Positions 58,401-64,000 of a stretch of DNA of 64,000 nucleotides are shown here, piece after piece. The notes beneath the pieces are model-generated. The model made no database searches, had not been told where the DNA came from, and was given only the letters and a program-made list of their open reading frames with translations. Each line of letters begins with the position of its first letter. Position 1 is the stretch's first letter. Both the position numbers and the translations under genes were made by a program. The DNA is from Larus michahellis (Eukaryota > Chordata > Aves > Charadriiformes > Laridae): the NCBI RefSeq assembly GCF_964199755.1, contig NC_133913.1, positions 8,410,201 through 8,474,200 of the forward strand. Direction: 5' to 3'.

Positions 58401-60965
58401 GGGGAAAAGGAGGGGTTCCTGTAAAAAATAGCCTAAAGAAGGATTAGTTCATGGTTTTTCTCATATTTTCATGCACATCGCCCCTATCCTGAGGAGCTGT
58501 TAAGGTGGCAAACTATGCAGGCTTCTGTAAAGCCTGTATTCATATTAAACAGGAAGAGAGGAAAAGAAGTTTCAGAATGATTCCTTTAACCATGAATGAA
58601 ACACAGAACTTTATTCGCAATGGGATGGGAACAGGGAAGCTGTTGGTGGAGGTCCCAGGTCAGTTACTGGGTAGACTGAGTATCTCAGCCCAGCTGTGGG
58701 GAGATGCACAGTGTGCCTGTGTGGGATTGCTCATGTTTGTGGGAGGTTTGTAGGTCGGTCTGGGTCTGTGCCAGCTGTTGTAGTGGTGCTGGACCTCAGG
58801 ACACACAGGCCCATGTGAGGGTAACTGGGGATTCAAGGACAGGCACTGCACACTCTAAGTGTCTAGGGCAGTGACTGGGAGATCTGTATCGTATGTGTAC
58901 ATGTATGTATGTTTACACTCGTATGTATGCTCCACTGACAGATCCTCAACCTGATCAGCCAGAGGTGAATCGGGATAGGTGCCATCAGCATTTGCAGAGT
59001 GTTTCTATCCACATTGATCTGTGTGGCCAGCCTGAAGATGTAGTCCTGCCAGGGGTGCACATGTGAATGTGCCTGGAGGGGTCCATCTGCTCTGGGAAAC
59101 CCTGGCAGGAGGCACTGCAGCTGCTGCTTCAGTCCCTGTGCTGGGTCCTAGATCATGCGATGGCCCCTGCAGCTTGGGGTGAGGTGTCCTCTGGGACCCC
59201 AGCCCTCCAGGCACTGCCACTTCCAACAGCTGCCTCTGCTTTGGCCTGACAGGAAATGAATTTTGGGCATTCATTCAGAAGCAGTAGTAAGTTGTGCATT
59301 ACACGAAATCTTCCATTTACTCCTTCCTGATCTCACCTCAGCTGTCATCACAGACCTTTCACTGAGTACTAAGGCTGCAGATTCCTTCTACCAGCACGCC
59401 CCAGGGAATCCCCTGTCCAGAGCAGAGTGTCGCCTTCAAGTCATCCTAGGCTTATAAAAGTATTATTAAATGTATGATATTGATTGTACTAACTTATAGG
59501 TATAGTAAATGAAAAGACTGCATGGATGTCTCCTTCTACATGATTTCTGGATATAACTGCATCAAGCCATTTAGTTATGTGACTTCTGTGTTCAAACACA
59601 ATACAAGCAACTTAGTATGCGGTTTCCTAAGATAAGGGAGGAATGATCAGTGCATGCAGAATGCTGCATGAACGTTGCTGCAGATTACTGCAGGTTGATA
59701 TGTTTCTTTCTTTTTTTTTTTTTAATAATTGACAGCTGCTCCCTCATAGCGGCAAGCAATCAAGCATGAAGACAGCAGTCACCTTTTCTTTTTTTTTGAT
59801 GTAACAGTGCTACTTATACTTGGAGATGTTTAAACCTCAGCTCTCTAGGATGAGAGCAACAGTATTCTTTGACTGCTTTAAAATGCTTCCAGTACCTGAA
59901 CCCTCAGTATCTTCTTCCTTTCTCTCCCAGCTTTGTCTTCCACGCAGTCTGCCCCTTCTTTCCCCTTCTTTTCAGCAGAAAACAGACGGAGATGCCTTCT
60001 GTACAGATGGGAAGATGTTCCCTGGAGGGACATAGAAGTGCAACAACATGCAGCTGTCCTTTTTGGCTGTGGCACGGAAATGTCAGAAACACAGGACTTA
60101 TATGCGTCTGATCTCTGAGATGCTTCTAAGAGGCAATTTTCCTGTGTAGTACAGCACACTGGAAATATTTCATCCTCTATTTATTTATGTATTCATTTAT
60201 TTATGATTTATTACGATCTTAACCAAACAACAAAGAGTGAACGTGTGAAACTTCATGGAAAATATTGCCTAAATTCCCTCCTATGCTAAATGAGGGTCAA
60301 GAGCGTAAAGCACAGTCATTATTGTTTTCAGAATACACCAAATACACCATTAGTGGCTTTGCCGCCAGCATATCACGAGCTCCTATTAATTTTCCCCATG
60401 GTGGATAGAAGAAAAATATAATTCCTTAATTAAATATTTCTATCAAAATAAATGGTTTTGCGAGTGTAAGTTACTTTTAGTCTCAAAAGCAAGGCTTTTA
60501 AAAATCTTCATACATGACGTAAATCAAAATAAACTCTCTCTAGCTTGCCTCTCTCTCAAGCCTGTTTATGTTTGTACACAAAAGGAATGAAGGCGTAGGA
60601 AATTTGACTTGTTTTGCTGAAAGGTAATTTTACAGATTTGAAGACTTCTGTTGGTGCACAGATCTAGCAAGTAAAGGTCTTTACCTCATTGTGAACACGA
60701 GCTAGAAAAGTCCATTTCTTGCCTGTGGTGATGGACAGAGTGTAGAGGTAGACCTGTTCCCTTTTGGAGGTACAGGTGGTTGCCAGAGGAGACATCCTAG
60801 GATGTATCAGGTGGCAGCAGGTGTGTACGTGTGGGTGACTGTCTTTAGTCCTTACTCAATACATTCAGCCGCATATAAAGATCACCTCATCTGAGCAAGT
60901 GAGGGCCCACTTCTGAGTGAGCTGGTTCATTCTCCAGACTCCACTGACTGTATCAATTAATGCTC
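58401..60965. other. Intergenic (mirror of 2455-5019), nothing recognised
   Basis: No gene or repeat family recognised; differs from the left arm at 59620 (pairs with 3800). Confidence 0.5.
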
Positions 60966-61505
60966 TGTGGGGGTGACTCAGCCGACAGCCAAACACCCAC
61001 ACAGCCTCTCTCTGACTCCTTTCTCCTGTGGGATGGTGAGAAAATGGAAGGAAGGAGAGAAGATTCATGGATTTAGATAATGGGAGTTTAGTAGGAAAAC
61101 CACAAGCTGCGTGTGCAAGCATCGCAGCATTCATTTATTACCTCCCATCGGCAGGCAGGCATCCAGTCAATGCCTGGAAAGCAGAGCATCAGCACATGCT
61201 GCTGATGAAAATAGAGCATCAGCACATTGGTTGCTTGGGAACACAAATGCCATAACCAATAATGCTCCCCCTTCCTCCTCTTTTCCCATAGCTTTTATCG
61301 CTGAGCGTGATGTCATATGGCATGGAACATCCCTTTGGTCAGTTTGGGTCAGCTGTCCTGGCTATGCGCCCTCCCAACCTATTGCCCTCCTCCAGCCTAC
61401 TCTCTGTGTGTGCATGGGGGCAGGGGGCAAAAGAGAAAGCCTTGATGCTGCGCAAGGGCTGTTCAGTAAGAGCCAGAATGTTGGTGTGTTATTGTGATAT
61501 ATTAA
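60966..61505 (-). mobile_element. LTR fossil (mirror of 1915-2454)
   Basis: Right-arm copy of the avian ERV-type LTR, with ATCCCTTTGGTCAGTTTGGG and TCAGCTGTCCTGGC in the plus-strand reading. Old fossil; ends approximate. Confidence 0.7.
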
Positions 61506-61982
61506 TGTATGCTAAAGGCGGAACTCCCACCCAATTGGTCTCTCATTTTCCCTCCTCAACAGCACAGGGGGAGAAAACAGGTCAAGGTAAAGTCAGGGAG
61601 ATCACTCACCTTAATACCGTCACGGGCAAAACATGCTTCACTTGGGGAAAATGAATTTCCTTTACTACCAATTAAAATAGGTTTGAGTAATGAGAAACAA
61701 AGACAAAAATTAGAACAACACATTGCCTCTCCCCTTTTTCCAGGCTCAGCTTCTCTCCATTACTCTTGACTCCGCCACCCTACTCTGACTACCACCTCAA
61801 GCAGTGCGGAGGGTGTGGAGGATGGGGGCGTTATGGTCAGTACATAACGATTCTTCCCTGCTGCTCTTTCCTCCTCATCTTTTCCCCTTCTCCAGTGGGG
61901 TCCTTCCCATGGCCTGCAATTGCTTCAGGAAACATCATGCTGCTCTTCTCACAGAGGCCATTCCTGCAGCCTCACCTTTGTA

Positions 61983-62338
61983 CCCACGTTGGGCACCAAA
62001 AAAGACTGTTGGGGTTTAACCCCAGTTGGCAGCTAGGACCATACAGCCACTCTCTCAGTTCTTCCCCTGCCTCCCGGAAGGGCAGGGAGAAGAGGGAAAA
62101 ATGGAGAGGAAAAGGAAAAAATACCAAAAAAACAAACTTGTGGGTTGAGAAAAAATAGCTTGATAGAACAATAACAGAAAAGGGAAATAGCAATGACAAT
62201 CATTATAATGGTAAAAGAATATACAATAAAAGGTAATACAACACAAGTCACTCTCACCACCCAGTGAACCGGATGCCTAGCCCATCCCGAGCAGTGATCG
62301 CAGATTCCTGCCCCCCGGCCAACCCCTACTTATATATT
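61983..62338 (-). mobile_element. LTR fossil part and primer-binding site (mirror of 1082-1437)
   Basis: Right-arm copy. The plus strand shows CCCACGTTGGGCACCA (61983-61998), the complement of the lysine-tRNA-type primer site, then the LTR end from TGTTGGGGTTTAACCCC. The short internal remnant lies between 61506 and 61982. Confidence 0.7.
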
Positions 62339-62645
62339 CACAGAATCACAGAACGATAGTGGTTGGAAGGACCTCTGGAGATCATCCCCTCCAAGCCCCC
62401 CTGCCAGAGCAGGGTCACCCAGAGCAGGTGACACAGGAACGCGTGCAGGCGGGGTTGGAATGTCTCCAGAGACGGAGACTCCACCACCTCTCTGGGCAGC
62501 CTGTGCCAGGGCTCTGCCCTCTCTGAGGGTAAAGGAGTTCCTCCTCATGTTTAGGTGGAACTTCCTGTGTTCAAGTTTGTGCCCATTACTTCTTGTCCTG
62601 TCACTGGGCACCACTGGAGTAGGTCAAATAAAATACCTTGTCAGA
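62339..62645 (-). mobile_element. CR1: CR1 LINE 3' end (mirror of 775-1081)
   Basis: TCACAGAATCACAGAACGAT at the edge is the complement of the CR1 tail, followed by GGTTGGAAGGACCTCTGGAG. Confidence 0.85.
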
Positions 62646-62649
62646 AGTG

Positions 62650-63310
62650 ACTGAAGAGCTGTCTAGGGAAGATGCTGTGATGGACCTAATACTCATAAAC
62701 AACCGATAAGAAAACATTTTGCATGTGAAGGTTTAGGGCAGCCTTGGCTTCAGTGACCGTGAATCTGAAAAGCTGACAGAAGTGAATAATATAAATAGCA
62801 TAACTACAACCCTATATTTCAGGAGAGCAGTTTTTGCCTTTTTCAGGGAGCTGCTTGGCTGGATCACACAAGGCCTTGGAGGGTCAAGCGGCCGCAGAAG
62901 AGCTGATTGATCTCTGAGGAGGACTCTGACTCAAAACACAAGAATGGTCCTGACCAACACATAGAAAGTTGAACTAGTGCGGTAAGTTTGGCTGACATGG
63001 ATGAATGAAAAACTCCCATCTGAACTCGGATGCAAAAAAGAAGTACTCAAAAGGTGGAAGTGGCAATGGGCTACCCAGGAGAAATACAGGCTATATAGGT
63101 ATGGAGTTAGGAAAGACAAAACTCTTCTGCAATTGAAAGTAGCCAGGGATATGATGGTTAATAAGATGTTGCCCGTAATTCCTTGGCAGAAAAAAAGAAA
63201 GGAAATGAAAAGATAATGTTGGCCTACTGCTCAGCAGTGCAGGGTAGACAGTGACACAGTACTTGGGAGAAGCCGAGGCACTCCACGCCTTTTTTTTTTC
63301 CCTCAGGAAC
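62650..63310 (+). mobile_element. CR1: CR1 LINE fragment (mirror of 110-770)
   Basis: Plus-strand CR1 ORF2 endonuclease-end and linker sequence with KRWKW, EKYRLYRYG and NVGLLLSSAG. Broken by stops. It lies head to head with the CR1 at 62339-62645. Confidence 0.6.
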
Positions 63311-63419
63311 AACAAGGCACAAGGCTGCGCGTAGGCACACCTATAACATAGTTCAGACGAGGAAGCAAAGCAAGAGTTTGACATTAAAAGCAGATTCCAA
63401 GCCAAAAGATGATGGTTCC

Positions 63420-63756
63420 TGAGGAGGCCTCTCACAGCATAGCTGTTTGTTTACTGGTCTGATTTAAGGTGCCAGATCAGAGCTGACTTTAAGTATAGGG
63501 AGCTAAGTCCTGTGGCATGGGCAGAAGGAGGAGGAGGCTGCAGAACCTCCTGGTACACTCAGGCCCTGGCAACGGTTTGGGATTCACACAGAATTTCAAA
63601 ATAGGCCAAAACAATGTGAACTGAGAGCACACCCAATCTGCAAAGATTTTCAATTGTATTGTACGAGCTGGACAAATAGTAACATAAAAAGTTAAGGGAA
63701 AGCTATTGCATACTGACATATTTTTCTGCTTTCTTTTTCTCCCATATCTTCAATAT
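63420..63756. other. Outer flank of right arm, nothing recognised
   Basis: Pairs with sequence left of the window start, so whether it still belongs to the inverted repeat is unknown. No gene recognised. Confidence 0.5.
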
Positions 63757-63973
63757 GAGAAAGAAATTTTTCACTATAAGGATGGTGAGGTGCTGGAACA
63801 GGTTGTCCAGGGAAGCTGTGAATGCCCCATCCCTGAAGGTGTTCAAGGCCAGGCTGAATGGGGCTTTGAGCAACCTGGTCTAGTGGGAGGTGTCCCTGCC
63901 CATGGCAGGGGGGTTGGAACTAGATGATCTTTATGGACCCTTCCAACCTAAGACATTCTATGATTCTATGAAA
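63757..63973 (+). mobile_element. CR1: CR1 LINE 3' end
   Basis: Plus-strand CR1 tail: AGCTGTGAATGCCCCATCCC, TGTTCAAGGCCAGGCTGAAT, GGTTGGAACTAGATGATCTT, and an end of ACATTCTATGATTCTATGAA. Confidence 0.92.
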
Positions 63974-64000
63974 TATATTTAAGTGAAAATTCTAATTTAT

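Larger units (their letters stand above)
50138..63419 (-). repeat. Right arm of 13.3-kb inverted repeat
   Basis: Inverted partner of 1-13283. Its inner edge lies in the middle of a CR1 that continues, unbroken, past the arm to a normal CR1 3' end at about 49664. Its outer limit cannot be set because the left arm is truncated by the window start. Position 63419 pairs with base 1, and sequence beyond 63419 may or may not still belong to the arm. Confidence 0.95.

Noticed and set aside
1-63419. Whole palindrome as pure assembly artefact
   Set aside because: Not excluded, but the spacer is long and non-symmetric, the boundary lies at different states of a CR1, and true mismatches exist; a biological duplication is the better explanation.

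Overview
This is a stretch of bird nuclear genome, most likely from a neoavian species. The evidence is the dominance of CR1 LINEs ending in the (ATTCTATG)n-like tail, several LTR fossils of types common in bird genomes, intron-less class II olfactory receptor (OR) genes, and a multi-exon vertebrate gene with canonical GT-AG introns. Nothing bacterial or viral-autonomous is present.

The overriding structure is a very large inverted repeat. Positions 1 to about 13283 are the reverse complement of about 50138 to 63419, and paired positions always sum to 63420 wherever I checked. That means no net length difference over 13.28 kb. I spotted only 13 substitutions (about 0.1%), though I did not compare every base. 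The left arm runs off the window start, so the full arm may be longer. The spacer is about 36.9 kb and single copy within this window.

Arms, outer to inner: a CR1/LTR mosaic (1-2454 and 60966-63310), unassigned DNA, an old CR1 piece, one intact 311-codon OR gene (7158-8093 + and 55327-56262 -, identical proteins, both pointing towards the spacer), more unassigned DNA, and a CR1 with ORF1 esterase and ORF2 endonuclease/RT remains. The inner edge of the duplication falls inside this CR1. The right copy continues to a normal CR1 3' end at about 49664, while the left copy stops at about 13283. This suggests the right locus is the original and the left the copy.

Spacer, left to right: an LTR fossil; an OR pseudogene on - (14925-15850); a VWA5A-like gene on - (coding exons from 26369 down to the stop at 18913, 16 exons in perfect phase, but with a VWA domain that has lost its metal-site residues); a (GGAA)19 array and a CpG island at its presumed 5' side; LTR fossils and a dense CR1 cluster (36270-39330); a hAT-type MITE with 8-bp target duplications; a second, OR6-like pseudogene on + (42725-43660); a solo LTR with a perfect 5-bp target duplication; and a five-exon granzyme/chymase-type serine protease pseudogene on - (46525-48758).

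OR genes next to VWA5A match the gene neighbourhood on human 11q24, so this is probably the orthologous OR cluster. In it, the only intact OR is the one carried in both arms, and the two ORs lying singly in the spacer are broken. No tRNA, rRNA, CRISPR or operon-like feature was seen.
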